DNA of 64,000 bases, taken from the NCBI RefSeq assembly GCF_001274635.1, contig NZ_LBGV01000001.1, forward strand, positions 2,976,001-3,040,000. Reading direction: 5' to 3'. A program made the position numbers and the translations under genes. Shown here in pieces: positions 17,452 through 27,131 of the stretch; within the stretch, counting starts at the first letter, position 1; each line of letters opens with the position of its first letter. Source of the DNA: Persicobacter sp. CCB-QB2 (GTDB lineage: Bacteria > Bacteroidota > Bacteroidia > Cytophagales > Cyclobacteriaceae). The notes under the pieces were generated by a model. It was not told the DNA's origin, made no database searches, and saw only the letters and a list, made by a program, of their open reading frames with translations.

Positions 17452-18345
17452 TTGAGGTTTCTAGTAATCAAAAAACGAGTGGTGTTTTTACCCAAGCGCA
17501 ATACATATTTATGCTGTAAACTGACCCTCCTGCTAGGATTTTTTCTGGTATGGAAGCAGGAAGCCAATGCCCAATTTCAGGAAATTGGCGTCGGGATTGG
17601 AGGCATGACCTATACGGGAGACATACAGCCTAATTTTTCTTTTAAAGAAACCCTCCCGGCAGTGGCGGTAGCCTACCGCCGAAATTATCAGTACGGTTTT
17701 ACCATGCGCTACCAGTTACTGGTAGGAAGCATTCAGGGAAGCGATGCAAATACGGCCAGAGATAATTTCGCCACCAGCCGAAACGCCTCCTTCAATGCAC
17801 TGATGACCGAGGCAAGCGCTGTCATGGAGTACAATTTCATGGACTACAAAAGCAGTGGTTCGGGCTATCCCTGGACCCCTTATTTATTCCTTGGCGTTGG
17901 TTTCAATTACTTTCAGGGCACTTCCTCTATAGCGCCTATCCCCCCTGAAAACTCTGGAGTGGCCAATATCCCGGCTACAAAATACAATTACAATTCATTC
18001 TCTTACACGGCCACAATTGCTGGGGGAGACAGCTTTATTGAACAAAAAAATGCATTTCCACTGGTGATTCCACTGGGCTTTGGCTTTAAATACAGTTTAA
18101 ATCCGAACTGGACCCTCAATCTGGAATTTGGCGCGCGTTTGACTTTTACTGATCGCCTGGACAATGTCTCTCAGGAAATTGAGACCAGTAATCATTCGCA
18201 AAGATATTACCCTTCCGAACCGGAAGATGTTAAAAAAAGAGATTTCTATTACGGACATGACACGAATGCAGACATGTACTATTACTTTGGTCTTTCCCTG
18301 AGTTATGGTTTTTTCAGCGTTCCATGCCCTCATGATTTTTACTAA
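17452..18345 (+). CDS. DUF6089-like outer-membrane beta-barrel protein
   Basis: About 297 residues. A signal peptide (LTLLLGFFLVWKQEANA, cleavage before QFQEIGVGIGG) is followed by alternating beta strands rich in aromatic residues, ending in LSYGFFSVPCPHDFY. No ATG occurs early in the frame; TTG at 17452 or GTG at 17482 is the likely start. The position between nadK and uppS-bamA matches the Bacteroidota DUF6089 gene, whose function is unknown but whose context points to outer-membrane assembly. Confidence 0.78.
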   Translation: MRFLVIKKRVVFLPKRNTYLCCKLTLLLGFFLVWKQEANAQFQEIGVGIGGMTYTGDIQPNFSFKETLPAVAVAYRRNYQYGFTMRYQLLVGSIQGSDANTARDNFATSRNASFNALMTEASAVMEYNFMDYKSSGSGYPWTPYLFLGVGFNYFQGTSSIAPIPPENSGVANIPATKYNYNSFSYTATIAGGDSFIEQKNAFPLVIPLGFGFKYSLNPNWTLNLEFGARLTFTDRLDNVSQEIETSNHSQRYYPSEPEDVKKRDFYYGHDTNADMYYYFGLSLSYGFFSVPCPHDFY

Positions 18346-18423
18346 AGCCCTGCTAATAAGTTTTTATTCTTAAAAAAATTAAAGCAACTTTACAGGCTTG
18401 AAGATAAGGAATGGTTATTTCGC

Positions 18424-19170
18424 ATGAAGGAACAGATTAATCCAAATAATATACCTAAACATATCGCCATCATCATGGATGGCAACGGACGATGGGCTAA
18501 AAAACAAGGAGCAGCCAGGATTTTTGGTCATCGAAATGCCCTTAAAGCAGTTCGGGAGTCGGTTGAGGGAAGCATGGAATTGGGGGTAAAATACCTTACG
18601 CTTTATACCTTCTCCACCGAAAACTGGAACCGTCCAAAATTAGAAATTGATGCCTTGATGCAATTGCTCGTCAGCACAATTAAAAAGGAGACTCCTGATC
18701 TTCATAAAAATGGTGTTAGAATAAATGCTATTGGAGATATATCCAGCCTTCCAAAAGGTTGTCAGGAAGAACTAAGCTGGGCAATGAATTATACCAAAAG
18801 CAACAGCAAGCTGGTTTTGAATCTGGCGCTGAGCTACAGTGGCCGGGCCGAGATCATTAACAGTGTTCAAAAAATGGTGGCAGCCGCACAAAGTGGAGCG
18901 CTAAAACCTGAAGATATTACCGAAGATTTTATAAGTAAAAGTCTATACACGGCAGAAATTCCTGATCCGGAATTACTCATTAGAACCAGTGGGGAAAAAA
19001 GGATCAGCAATTTTTTACTGTGGCAGATAGCTTATACCGAACTACATATTACTGATACCCTATGGCCAGATTTCAGACAAAAACACCTGTTTGAAGCGGT
19101 ATTAGATTATCAAAAACGCGAACGAAGATTTGGAAAAATTAGCGAACAGGTGCAATCCCAAAACTCATGA
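18424..19170 (+). CDS. uppS: Isoprenyl (undecaprenyl) diphosphate synthase
   Basis: cis-Prenyltransferase making the C55 lipid carrier for peptidoglycan and surface glycans. The protein has 248 residues. Catalytic Asp19 lies in the MDGNGRWAKKQG motif, GHR(N)A follows, and TLYTFSTENWNRP and the C-terminal RTSGEKRISNFLLWQ ... W(P)DF motifs are intact. The TGA stop overlaps the bamA ATG (ATGA at 19167-19170), implying translational coupling with outer-membrane assembly. Confidence 0.97.
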   Translation: MKEQINPNNIPKHIAIIMDGNGRWAKKQGAARIFGHRNALKAVRESVEGSMELGVKYLTLYTFSTENWNRPKLEIDALMQLLVSTIKKETPDLHKNGVRINAIGDISSLPKGCQEELSWAMNYTKSNSKLVLNLALSYSGRAEIINSVQKMVAAAQSGALKPEDITEDFISKSLYTAEIPDPELLIRTSGEKRISNFLLWQIAYTELHITDTLWPDFRQKHLFEAVLDYQKRERRFGKISEQVQSQNS

Positions 19171-21851
19171 AATTGTCTAATATAATCCGATTTATCACTA
19201 TTTTTTCCCTTGGATTATGCCTGGTTCAAGAAGCCACTGCACAATTCAGAATGGGTGTTGGACGTAAAATTGACAACACCATCAAGCTGGATTATGGAAA
19301 TCCTAAGGAATATGAAATTGCCGAAATTGACGTACAAGGAATTGAAACCCTGAATAAATCGGCATTGCTCTCCTTAACCGGCCTAAAAGTAGGTGACAAG
19401 GTTAGAATTCCCGGAGATGACATCAGTAACGCCATCCGTAAACTGTGGAAACACGGGATTATCGGGGACGTTTCCATTTTGGTCAACAAGCTGGAAGATG
19501 GACAGGCATTCCTAACACTGGAATTAAAGGAGCGTCCAAGACTGACGCGTTTTGAATTCCAGGGAATCTCCAAAAGCCAGTCCAAGGAATTGGGAGAAAA
19601 AATAAAGCTGATCCGTGGTAGGGTACTGACCGATGCCATTGTGAAAAATGCAGAGCTTTCCATTCGTGACTTCTATGTGGACAAAGGACACTTAAATGTG
19701 GACGTAAAAACGAAGCAAATTGAAGATACGCTGGTAACCAGCGGTGTTCGATTGATTTTCGATGTCACCAAAAACAACAAAGTAAGGATTGACAAAATCA
19801 ATGTTTACGGGGCAGAAGCCATTGATGACCAAACGGTCAAGCGTAAAATGAAGAAAACCAATGAAAATCTTCGTTTTAAACTGCCTAACCGGTTAGCCTC
19901 CGACCTCATTTCCCTAGGAAAACCGGAAAACATGAAATACTTCCTGACGCATCAGGAAGATGACGGCGGCTCCAGCGTAAAGGATTATTTGAATGAAAAC
20001 GTGAAGCTGAACTTCTTTAAATCCACCAAATTTATTCGCACCGAGTATGAGGAGGATTTAGATAAAGTCATCACTTATTACAACTCCAGAGGTTACCGTG
20101 ACGCTCAAATCATGGAAGATTCCGTTTATGCTTCCGGCAAAGACCGCATCAATGTGGACTTACATATTGAGGAAGGTCAGAAATACTATTTCCGAGATGT
20201 AGAATGGGTGGGTAACTTCGTTTACACTGATGAAATCATGAACAAAATCCTGGGTGTAAAGAAGGGCGATGTTTATGATATGGAATTAATTCAGAAAAAA
20301 CTAAACTTTAACCCTACAGGACCAGATGTTTTCGGTCAATATATGGACAACGGTTATCTGGCATTCCGCTGCGAGCCTGTTGAGGTAAAAGTAGAAGGAG
20401 ATTCCATTGATGTCGAAATGCGTATAGTGGAAGGTGCACAATTCACTATTAACAAGGTTCTACTAACAGGAAATGACAGAACTAATGACCATGTAGTATA
20501 TAGAGAAATAAAAACAATTCCTGGGGATAAATTTTCGAGAGAAAGAATTATCACCACGCAGCGAGAGCTATCCCAGCTGGGTTATTTCGATGCAGAAACC
20601 ATCAATCCGGTTCCACTGCCCAATATGGCTGCAGAGACTGTAGATATTGAATGGGGCGTACAGGAGCGACCCTCCGATCAGATTTCCCTTTCCGGTGGTT
20701 GGGGTGGATCCTTCGGTTTCGTAGGTACAGTAGGATTGACCTTTAATAACTTCTCGGTTAAGAATATTTTCGATAAGAGTACCTACCGTCCATTACCTTC
20801 AGGAGATGGACAAAAGCTTTCCCTGAATGTTCAGGCCAATGGGGTACAGTATCAATCTTATGCGATCGGATTTACCGAGCCCTGGCTAGGGGGGAGGAAG
20901 CCAACCTCATTAAATGTGTCTTTCAACCACTCGGTACAGCGTATCTTCCCATTCAATGATTTCAGTTTCACGAATCAGATTGGATTCCTGAAAATGTGGG
21001 GAGCTTCTATAGGCTTTGGAAAACGATTAACATGGCCGGATGAATGGTTTACCATTTCCTACGCATTGTCGATGCAGACTTACGAAATGGAGAACTATAC
21101 TTACTCCAGACTAGGATTTGATACCGGTACTTCTACTAACTTCTCCTTCATTACGACTTTGTCTCGTAACTCAGTGGATAACCCAATGTATCCGCGAACC
21201 GGTTCATTGGTAAGTACCAGATTGGCCATGACGCCTCCATATTCTTTGTTCAATAACAAAGATTATGACAACATTGATAATGAAGAAAAGTACCGATTTG
21301 TCGAATTCTATAAGGTTAACTTTGACCTGAAAAACTATGTACAAATCTGGGGTGATTTGGTATTGGAAACCAAGGCCCACTTTGGACATATGGGATCCTA
21401 TACCAATCAGGTTGGGGTAGGTCCTTTCGAAAGATTTGAAATGGGTGGTTCGGGTCTTTCCGGAGGTAACTTCATGTTGGGTACTGATATCGTAGCCTTA
21501 AGAGGTTATCAGGATCGTTCCCTGATTCCTTACAACCCGGAAGAACAAATTCAGGGGGGTACAACTTTCGTAAAATATACCGCGGAATTGCGTTACCCAC
21601 TGTCACTGAATCCATCTGCGACCATCTATGTTCACACCTTTGCAGAAGCGGGTAACAACTTCAATGAGGTCAGCAGCTTTGACCCATTCGATGTAAAAAG
21701 ATCCGCGGGTGTGGGTGCCAGAATCTTTATGCCGGCCTTTGGTTTGATTGGTATTGACTGGGGTTACGGATTTGATCCGACTCCAACGCAGCCTGCTGGC
21801 GGACCTTCCGGTTCTCAGTTCCACTTCACCATCGGACAGCAGATCAGATAA
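19167..21851 (+). CDS. bamA: Outer-membrane protein assembly factor BamA (Omp85)
   Basis: Central subunit of the BAM complex, inserting beta-barrel proteins into the outer membrane. The protein has 894 residues: signal peptide (cleavage after ATA, mature AQFRMG...), then about five POTRA domains (about 50-500; e.g. YEIAEIDVQGIETLNKSALL), then the Omp85 barrel (about 510-894), with the VALRGYQDRS lid-lock-type motif and a terminal strand ...FHFTIGQQIR. It is longer than the E. coli protein (about 810), as usual in Bacteroidota. It is followed by a terminator, then an element copy and two ompH genes. Confidence 0.96.
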   Translation: MKLSNIIRFITIFSLGLCLVQEATAQFRMGVGRKIDNTIKLDYGNPKEYEIAEIDVQGIETLNKSALLSLTGLKVGDKVRIPGDDISNAIRKLWKHGIIGDVSILVNKLEDGQAFLTLELKERPRLTRFEFQGISKSQSKELGEKIKLIRGRVLTDAIVKNAELSIRDFYVDKGHLNVDVKTKQIEDTLVTSGVRLIFDVTKNNKVRIDKINVYGAEAIDDQTVKRKMKKTNENLRFKLPNRLASDLISLGKPENMKYFLTHQEDDGGSSVKDYLNENVKLNFFKSTKFIRTEYEEDLDKVITYYNSRGYRDAQIMEDSVYASGKDRINVDLHIEEGQKYYFRDVEWVGNFVYTDEIMNKILGVKKGDVYDMELIQKKLNFNPTGPDVFGQYMDNGYLAFRCEPVEVKVEGDSIDVEMRIVEGAQFTINKVLLTGNDRTNDHVVYREIKTIPGDKFSRERIITTQRELSQLGYFDAETINPVPLPNMAAETVDIEWGVQERPSDQISLSGGWGGSFGFVGTVGLTFNNFSVKNIFDKSTYRPLPSGDGQKLSLNVQANGVQYQSYAIGFTEPWLGGRKPTSLNVSFNHSVQRIFPFNDFSFTNQIGFLKMWGASIGFGKRLTWPDEWFTISYALSMQTYEMENYTYSRLGFDTGTSTNFSFITTLSRNSVDNPMYPRTGSLVSTRLAMTPPYSLFNNKDYDNIDNEEKYRFVEFYKVNFDLKNYVQIWGDLVLETKAHFGHMGSYTNQVGVGPFERFEMGGSGLSGGNFMLGTDIVALRGYQDRSLIPYNPEEQIQGGTTFVKYTAELRYPLSLNPSATIYVHTFAEAGNNFNEVSSFDPFDVKRSAGVGARIFMPAFGLIGIDWGYGFDPTPTQPAGGPSGSQFHFTIGQQIR

Positions 21852-21870
21852 TCAGATTGAAAAATATACA

Positions 21871-21902
21871 AAAGCGATGTTCCTTTGAGCATCGCTTTTT
21901 TT
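21871..21902 (+). terminator. Rho-independent terminator after bamA
   Basis: AAAGCGATG (21871-21879) pairs with CATCGCTTT (21890-21898), followed by a run of T. Confidence 0.88.
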
Positions 21903-21966
21903 ATGCCCTGTTTCGAAAAGACGTCAGCCGTTTAACCGGAATGATGCACCAGCAGATTCAAAGGGC

Positions 21967-22234
21967 TTAAACAAATTTATTCACCGTTGGATGCTTTACC
22001 TTTCCTCACGCTCCATACGATCTCCCCATTACCGATCTTTTCCTGAATTTTTTAAACCAATAATTGGGGTCTAGCGGCTATTATGGAAATTAATCAAATT
22101 TGCAGCCGGATGGTGTGCTTTTAAACACACTCTAAAGAACTATTTCTTCCTTGGAAAAAACTTGAAATGAAGAACTACTCCTTCATTTTCCCCCTTGCTG
22201 CTAAAGGAGGATTTAAGTATGAATAATCCGGTAA
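21967..22234 (+). mobile_element. MITE-like dispersed element, copy C (decayed)
   Basis: Left end TTAA then ACAAATTTATTCACCG; right end GATTTAAGTATGAATAATCCGG. The internal motif survives as TTGGAAAAAACTTGAAATGA followed by CTCCTTCATTTTCCCCC. It is about 268 bp with several differences at both termini, so an old copy. It lies between bamA's terminator and the first ompH gene, whose promoter must lie at its right edge or beyond. Confidence 0.55.
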
Positions 22235-22341
22235 AGCGCTCATAATTCGGTTAATTTCCTTAAATCAAAAAATAATCTAATATTTAGGTTTAATTTCCTT
22301 TTAGGAAGCGTAAATTGAAATCTAAAGCAAAACGCTTTTCA

Positions 22342-22887
22342 ATGCATATGAATAAACTGTCTTTCTTTTTTTGCTTTCTGGCCTGCCTTTGTTTAGGTCA
22401 ATATTCCTGGGCTCAGAAATTTGGTTATGTGGATACAGAATTCATCCTGACCAAAATCCCCGAATATCAGGAAGCCCAGTCAGAGATTAATAAACTTTCC
22501 GAAACCTGGCAAAAAGAAATTGCCGAAAGTTATAAAGATATCCAGGCCAAATACGATGAACTCCAGGCCGAAGAAGTTCTGCTGACTGCCGAAATGAAGG
22601 AGGAAAGACTGAAGGAGATCCAGCGAAAGGAGGAAGAAGTTAAAGCCTACCACAAAAAAGTCTTTGGATTTGAAGGGATGTTCTTCCTGAAGAAAAAGGA
22701 ATTGATCAAGCCGGTACAAGACAAAGTTTTTGAGGCAGTATCCAAAGTTGCCAAAGAAAAAAGGCTTCAGGTGATCTTCGATAAATCCGGAACACTGGTG
22801 ATGATTTATACTGACCCGATACACGATTACACCGACTATGTACTGGAAGAACTGGGACTTGGAGATCCTAATGACACCGTAGAATAA
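22342..22887 (+). CDS. OmpH/Skp family periplasmic chaperone (first copy)
   Basis: About 181 residues from ATG at 22342 (an ATG two codons later, 22348, gives MNKLSFFFCFLACLCLG and is equally good). A signal peptide ends after SWA; mature QKFGYVDTEFILTKIPEY is the OmpH start motif. A long charged coiled coil follows (about 45-120, EEEVKAYHKK...), then a short beta core. Skp-type proteins escort unfolded outer-membrane proteins to BamA, encoded just upstream. A second paralogue follows 104 bp later. Confidence 0.88.
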   Translation: MHMNKLSFFFCFLACLCLGQYSWAQKFGYVDTEFILTKIPEYQEAQSEINKLSETWQKEIAESYKDIQAKYDELQAEEVLLTAEMKEERLKEIQRKEEEVKAYHKKVFGFEGMFFLKKKELIKPVQDKVFEAVSKVAKEKRLQVIFDKSGTLVMIYTDPIHDYTDYVLEELGLGDPNDTVE

Positions 22888-22991
22888 GGATAGTGTTAAA
22901 TAGTGTTAATTCGGATCGATAAATTGGAAGAGTTTTTTTTTAAACTCTTAATCTTTATTAGTTTGCAACAAATTTAATTTTTGGGATAATT

Positions 22992-23537
22992 ATGAAAAAT
23001 AAAAGCTTAATTACTGCGCTGGCATTGGTGTTGGTATTTTTGGGTTTGGGTGCGCAAGCACAAACTGCAGCAATTAAAATAGGATACACCAATGTTGACT
23101 ATATCCTAAGCCAGTTACCTGAAGCTAAGCAGATCGAAACACAATTGAAGGAGTACGAGGCGCAACTTGGCAATCAGTTGCAAGCTAAAATGCAGGAATT
23201 CGAAACAAAGTACAGAGACTTCAGCGAAAAAGCCGAGACGATGGTACCTGAGGTTCGTGCAGACAAGCAACAGGAACTTCAAAACATGCAGCAGCAAATC
23301 CAGCAGTTCCAGCAAACTGCCCAAGGATCTTTGCAAAAGAAACAACAAGAGTTATTGGAACCTACTTACAAGAAAATCCAGAACTCTATTGATAAAGTAG
23401 CGGAAGCAAATGGTTATACTCACGTATTCACTTCTGATGCGGCAGGTTTCCCAGTATTGCTTTATGCGCGTGAAGAGGACAACATCTCAAATTTAGTATT
23501 GAAAGATCTTGGAGTAACTCCTCCTGCTTCCAACTAA
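22992..23537 (+). CDS. OmpH/Skp family periplasmic chaperone (second copy)
   Basis: A protein of 181 residues. Signal peptide (MKNKSLITALALVLVFLGLG, cleavage near AQA-Q), then IKIGYTNVDYILSQLPEAK, a glutamine-rich coiled coil (about 50-125) and a C-terminal DAAGFPVLLYAREEDN strand region. It is paralogous to the gene just upstream, and tandem ompH copies behind bamA are usual in Bacteroidota. Mature N-terminal motifs (GY...DYIL) are shared by both copies. Confidence 0.9.
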   Translation: MKNKSLITALALVLVFLGLGAQAQTAAIKIGYTNVDYILSQLPEAKQIETQLKEYEAQLGNQLQAKMQEFETKYRDFSEKAETMVPEVRADKQQELQNMQQQIQQFQQTAQGSLQKKQQELLEPTYKKIQNSIDKVAEANGYTHVFTSDAAGFPVLLYAREEDNISNLVLKDLGVTPPASN

Positions 23538-23558
23538 TTTGAAAAAAATATCAATTTA

Positions 23559-23589
23559 AAAATCCCAATCTTACGGTTGGGATTTTTTA
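23559..23589 (+). terminator. Rho-independent terminator after second ompH
   Basis: AAATCCCAA and TTGGGATTT form a nine-pair stem with a short loop, followed by a T run directly upstream of the LD-carboxypeptidase gene. Confidence 0.85.
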
Positions 23590-23601
23590 TTTTTAGGCCA
23601 T

Positions 23602-24516
23602 ATGCAAAAAACCTTGTACCCGCCATTTTTAAAAGAAGGAGATGCTGTTGCCATTGTTGCCATTTCCGGCCCGGTAATGGAGGCCCCTGTTCATGCTGCC
23701 CGAAAAATACTGGAAAAAGAAGGCTTCCGTGTCCATTTGGGAGCACATTGCCTGGACCAGGTCGGGATGTTAGCCGGAAAAGATGAAGATCGACTGGCCG
23801 ATTTTCAGCAAGCACTGGACAATCCAGAAATCAAGGCTATTCTCTTTGCACGCGGGGGCTATGGGGCCAGCAGGATTATTGACCTGGCGGATTTCAGCCA
23901 ATTCCGGAAATTACCAAAATGGTTGGTGGGATTTTCCGACCTTACGGCCATTCACCTGCATTTGGAAAAATACCATATCTGCAGCATTCATGGGGTAATG
24001 CCCAATTCCTATGCCCGGGAAGGAGGAGAAGTTGCCCGACAAGCTTTGTTTGGCTTACTCAAAGGGAAAACAACAAAGCTAGCATCCCCTAAACACCCTT
24101 TAAACCGTCAGGGAAAAGCGAAGGGGAAAATCTTAGGTGGAAACCTCAGCATCATCAATCATTGTCTCTCAAGCCCTTCAGAGCCGAATTGGAAAGGTGC
24201 TATTTTGGTTTTGGAGGATCTGGAGGAACAACTTTACCATCTGGACCGCATGATGATACAATTACAGCGATCAGGGGTCCTCTCCCAACTGGCGGGATTG
24301 ATTATCGGACAATTTTCAGACATGAAAGAGGGGCGTTATCCTTTCGGAAAACTGGCGGAAGAAATCATCCTGCAACATGTTGCGAATTATCAATATCCGG
24401 TCTGGGTAGGCGCTCCAATTGGTCATGAGGCTCACAACCTCCCTTTTATTCATGGCGCTAATATTTGCCTGGAAGTAACGGATGAAGGGTCAAGTATTGA
24501 TTATTTACAAAATTAA
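23602..24516 (+). CDS. LD-carboxypeptidase (peptidase S66)
   Basis: A protein of 304 residues, MccF/LdcA family, removing the terminal D-Ala from tetrapeptides in murein recycling. Characteristic motifs: FARGGYGASRI (about 91-101), the nucleophile region VGFSDLTAIH (about 114-123), an acidic ILVLEDLEEQLYHLDRM stretch, and the catalytic His in GAPIGHEAHN near the end. No signal peptide, so cytoplasmic as for LdcA. Its last 12 bases overlap the convergent chrA gene. A microcin-immunity role (MccF) is an alternative without supporting context. Confidence 0.9.
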   Translation: MQKTLYPPFLKEGDAVAIVAISGPVMEAPVHAARKILEKEGFRVHLGAHCLDQVGMLAGKDEDRLADFQQALDNPEIKAILFARGGYGASRIIDLADFSQFRKLPKWLVGFSDLTAIHLHLEKYHICSIHGVMPNSYAREGGEVARQALFGLLKGKTTKLASPKHPLNRQGKAKGKILGGNLSIINHCLSSPSEPNWKGAILVLEDLEEQLYHLDRMMIQLQRSGVLSQLAGLIIGQFSDMKEGRYPFGKLAEEIILQHVANYQYPVWVGAPIGHEAHNLPFIHGANICLEVTDEGSSIDYLQN

Positions 24517-25683
24517 GCCTATCCCAAGGGTAAGTAAAACGATAACCGGTGCGGGGACTTTATTGGTAAGAATCAGAATAAAGCCTGACAATACCACCAG
24601 GATATTCAACCATTGCCACTCTATGGGCATGGCCAGCTGAACGGCTGCTGCAGCCACAAAACCAGAGCTGGCCGCCACAATACCCTTTAAACTTGCTTTG
24701 ATCACGGCATAATGCTTAAGCCGCTCCCAAAAGCGAATAACAAAGAATATCAAAAATGTGCCGGGAAGGAAAATACCCACCGCCGAGACTAATCCACCCA
24801 AAATAGCCATCGGAACACCATGCTGCTGCATACTGAGCGTCCCCACATAAGCACAAAAAGAAAATACAGGTCCGGGAACCGCCTGTACCATGGTATAGCC
24901 CGTCAGAAATTCCTCAGAGGTCAGGTACATTTTCAGACTTACAAATTCTGTGTAAAGTAAAGGAATAAGTACCTGTCCACCGCCAAAAACCAGACTGCCA
25001 TTCCGGTAAAAATTCTCAAAAAGGCGGACTAATTTGTCTTGCGTAAAATACCCGACCAACGCAGCTCCTATGAGCACCCCAATCCATAAAAAGAAATTCT
25101 TCCAATCAATACGCCAGGGCACTTTTTCTGCAGGAGATTTTTCCTCCTGATGATGTCGCCAACTGGTATAGGTGCCAGCGGCTAATAAGATCAGGGGAAA
25201 AAGGAATGGACTGGCAGCCAACAAACATAAAACCACCGAAATCACCATAATGACGACGCCCTCCCCATCCCGAATCACTTTTCGGGCGATCTTAATCCCT
25301 GCTGCGGCCACAAAAGCCACTGCCAGTGGTGGAATAAATCGGGTAAAAGCTAATGAAATGTCAAAAGAGGCTGCCAGACTTATTAAAAGCCCTAACAAAA
25401 TCATTAGGGTAATAGCAGGAAAACACCAAATTAACAGTGTCCAATAAGCCAAAGAAGGGCCCCCAAGCCTAAAACCAACCGCTGTAATGGTTTGAGTAGA
25501 AGTAGGCCCCGGTAAAATGGAGCAAAGCGCATTTAACTCCAATAATTCCTCCTCGGAGAGATACTGATGCTTTTCTATGAGTACTTCTATAAAAAGCGCA
25601 ATATGAGCTTGTGGACCTCCATAAGCAGTAAATGCCAATTGCATTACATCTCTTAAAAAAATCAGACGCCTGGCTCTTCTCAT
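24505..25683 (-). CDS. chrA: Chromate transporter, two-domain ChrA
   Basis: A protein of 392 residues with about 10-12 transmembrane helices and two homologous CHR domains: the first has FTAYGGPQAHIA and LPGPTSTQTITAVGF, the second has GGGQVLIPLLYTEF and AVPGPVFSFCAYVG. It exports chromate, or other oxyanions such as sulfate in some members. It is isolated: no chrB regulator adjacent, and convergent with the LD-carboxypeptidase gene with a 12-bp overlap. Confidence 0.92.
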   Translation of the reverse strand: MRRARRLIFLRDVMQLAFTAYGGPQAHIALFIEVLIEKHQYLSEEELLELNALCSILPGPTSTQTITAVGFRLGGPSLAYWTLLIWCFPAITLMILLGLLISLAASFDISLAFTRFIPPLAVAFVAAAGIKIARKVIRDGEGVVIMVISVVLCLLAASPFLFPLILLAAGTYTSWRHHQEEKSPAEKVPWRIDWKNFFLWIGVLIGAALVGYFTQDKLVRLFENFYRNGSLVFGGGQVLIPLLYTEFVSLKMYLTSEEFLTGYTMVQAVPGPVFSFCAYVGTLSMQQHGVPMAILGGLVSAVGIFLPGTFLIFFVIRFWERLKHYAVIKASLKGIVAASSGFVAAAAVQLAMPIEWQWLNILVVLSGFILILTNKVPAPVIVLLTLGIGLIL

Positions 25684-25852
25684 AAAAAAGTTTTAATTAC
25701 AGAAATGGTCTTAACTTCTCACTAATTGGCGCACAAACTGTAGCCAGTGGTACACTTCAAAGGTTTAGACTTTTACCTGCCGTAATATCTGATAAATAAA
25801 TTTTGAAGAAAAGGATTTAATTTTCAAATTGAATTATTCCAACACAATAATC

Positions 25853-26617
25853 ATGGACAATAAACAAAACCCAAGCAACAGTAGAAGGGCCTTTGTCAAG
25901 ACCTCTGCCAAAGCTGCCATTATCAGCGCAGCAGGCATGCCTTTAATGGGAGCGCTCAGCAGTTGTGAATCCAAAAAAGAAGAGAAAAAAGAGGAAGCAA
26001 AAGAAGTAAAACCTCAGGTAGAGACTTTCAGTCAAATTGCACTTCCTTACGCATTTGATGCTCTGGCTCCCAATATTGATGCCATGACCATGGAAATCCA
26101 CTACGGGAAGCATCATGCAGGCTATGTTAAAAAATTAAATGCGGCTGTTCAAAAAGATCAGATTGGTGGTTCTTTGGAAGCTATTTTGGCCAATGTCAGT
26201 CAATATTCCACGGCGGTTAGAAATAATGGAGGCGGACATTACAATCACAATATGTTTTGGCAAGTGATGAGTCCGAATGGGGGAGGAGTACCTACTGGCA
26301 AACTGGCTGCTGCTATTGATCAGGCCTTTGGAAGTTTTGAGGAGTTTAAAGCGCAGTTCTCCAAGGCGGCGGCCACCCGATTCGGTTCAGGCTGGGCCTG
26401 GCTGGTGAAAAACGGAACGCAATTGAGTATTGGATCCACGCCAAATCAGGACAACCCCTTAATGGATGTGGCCGAGATAAAGGGCACCCCTTTACTTAAC
26501 CTGGATGTTTGGGAACATGCCTATTACCTCAACTACCAAAATATGCGTGGCAGCTATATTGAAAACTTTTGGAAAGTGGTGAACTGGGAAGAGGTTTCAA
26601 AACGATTTGAGTCCTAA
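25853..26617 (+). CDS. Fe/Mn superoxide dismutase with Tat-type lipoprotein signal
   Basis: 254 residues from ATG at 25853; the frame extends upstream to TTG without support. Metal ligands are His83 (HYGKHH), His132 (HYNHNMFW), Asp218 and His222 (DVWEHAYY), so the SOD is probably active. Unusually, the enzyme is preceded by a twin-arginine signal ([13 protein letters not shown], Arg11-Arg12) and a lipobox LSSC with Cys38, followed by a Lys/Glu-rich linker. It is therefore probably exported folded and lipid-anchored, guarding the envelope against superoxide. A terminator follows; the gene is monocistronic. Confidence 0.93.
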   Translation: MDNKQNPSNSRRAFVKTSAKAAIISAAGMPLMGALSSCESKKEEKKEEAKEVKPQVETFSQIALPYAFDALAPNIDAMTMEIHYGKHHAGYVKKLNAAVQKDQIGGSLEAILANVSQYSTAVRNNGGGHYNHNMFWQVMSPNGGGVPTGKLAAAIDQAFGSFEEFKAQFSKAAATRFGSGWAWLVKNGTQLSIGSTPNQDNPLMDVAEIKGTPLLNLDVWEHAYYLNYQNMRGSYIENFWKVVNWEEVSKRFES

Positions 26618-26638
26618 TCTGCACAGTTTTACCATAAG

Positions 26639-26671
26639 AAAAGGCGATTCTTTACCGGAATCGCCTTTTTT
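26639..26671 (+). terminator. Rho-independent terminator after the SOD gene
   Basis: AAGGCGATTC (26641-26650) pairs with GAATCGCCTT (26658-26667), followed by T residues. Confidence 0.88.
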
Positions 26672-26715
26672 ATTACTACCCCTTATGTTCAATAGGGCGC
26701 CATTTTTACCACAAA

Positions 26716-26985
26716 TTACAAGGAAATTAAACCAGGAATTTTCGCAGCCTTCTTGTAAGTATTGACTACTTCATCAGAAGATCTTACTGCAAACCTCGCA
26801 GTGAAAGAGAAGAATTTCCCATTCTTAGAGCGTTTTTCTTCCACCATCTGGCGAGGAAAAATCTCTTTATGAAAATGCTCCACTTCTGTGGATGGAACGA
26901 TAAACTTGTAAGTATAATTGGTAGGGAATTGATGCTGATCCTCTAATTTTTTCTTAAAGTCTTCGTATGAAAACGACTTAGACAT
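26716..26985 (-). CDS. DUF493 (YbeD-like) family protein
   Basis: A protein of 89 residues. The ferredoxin-like small fold is suggested by alternating strand/helix pattern: YTYKFIVPSTEVEHFHKEIF, then KFFSFTARFAVRSSDEVVNTYKKAAKIPGLISL, ending on the family-typical PG-(V/L)...L motif. Function is unknown; YbeD of E. coli has an ACT-like fold. It is probably monocistronic, downstream of ppiD's terminator. Confidence 0.7.
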   Translation of the reverse strand: MSKSFSYEDFKKKLEDQHQFPTNYTYKFIVPSTEVEHFHKEIFPRQMVEEKRSKNGKFFSFTARFAVRSSDEVVNTYKKAAKIPGLISL

Positions 26986-27061
26986 AAATACTCCTTTTCT
27001 TTATTTATACGTTGTTTGTCCATCAGCAACTGAATATTACTGACAACAAGTTCTTAAATAC

Positions 27062-27095
27062 AAACAGCCTGCCGAATTAAATCGACAGGCTGTTG
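27062..27095 (-). terminator. Hairpin after ppiD
   Basis: ACAGCCTGCCGA (27064-27075) and TCGACAGGCTGT (27082-27093) form a 12-pair stem with one mismatch and a six-base loop. The minus-strand T run is weak (TTTGTATTT), but the position 40 bp after the ppiD stop fits a terminator. Confidence 0.7.
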
Positions 27096-27131
27096 GCTTA
27101 TATTTTTCAGACAATTTGTCAGCTAAGCGAA

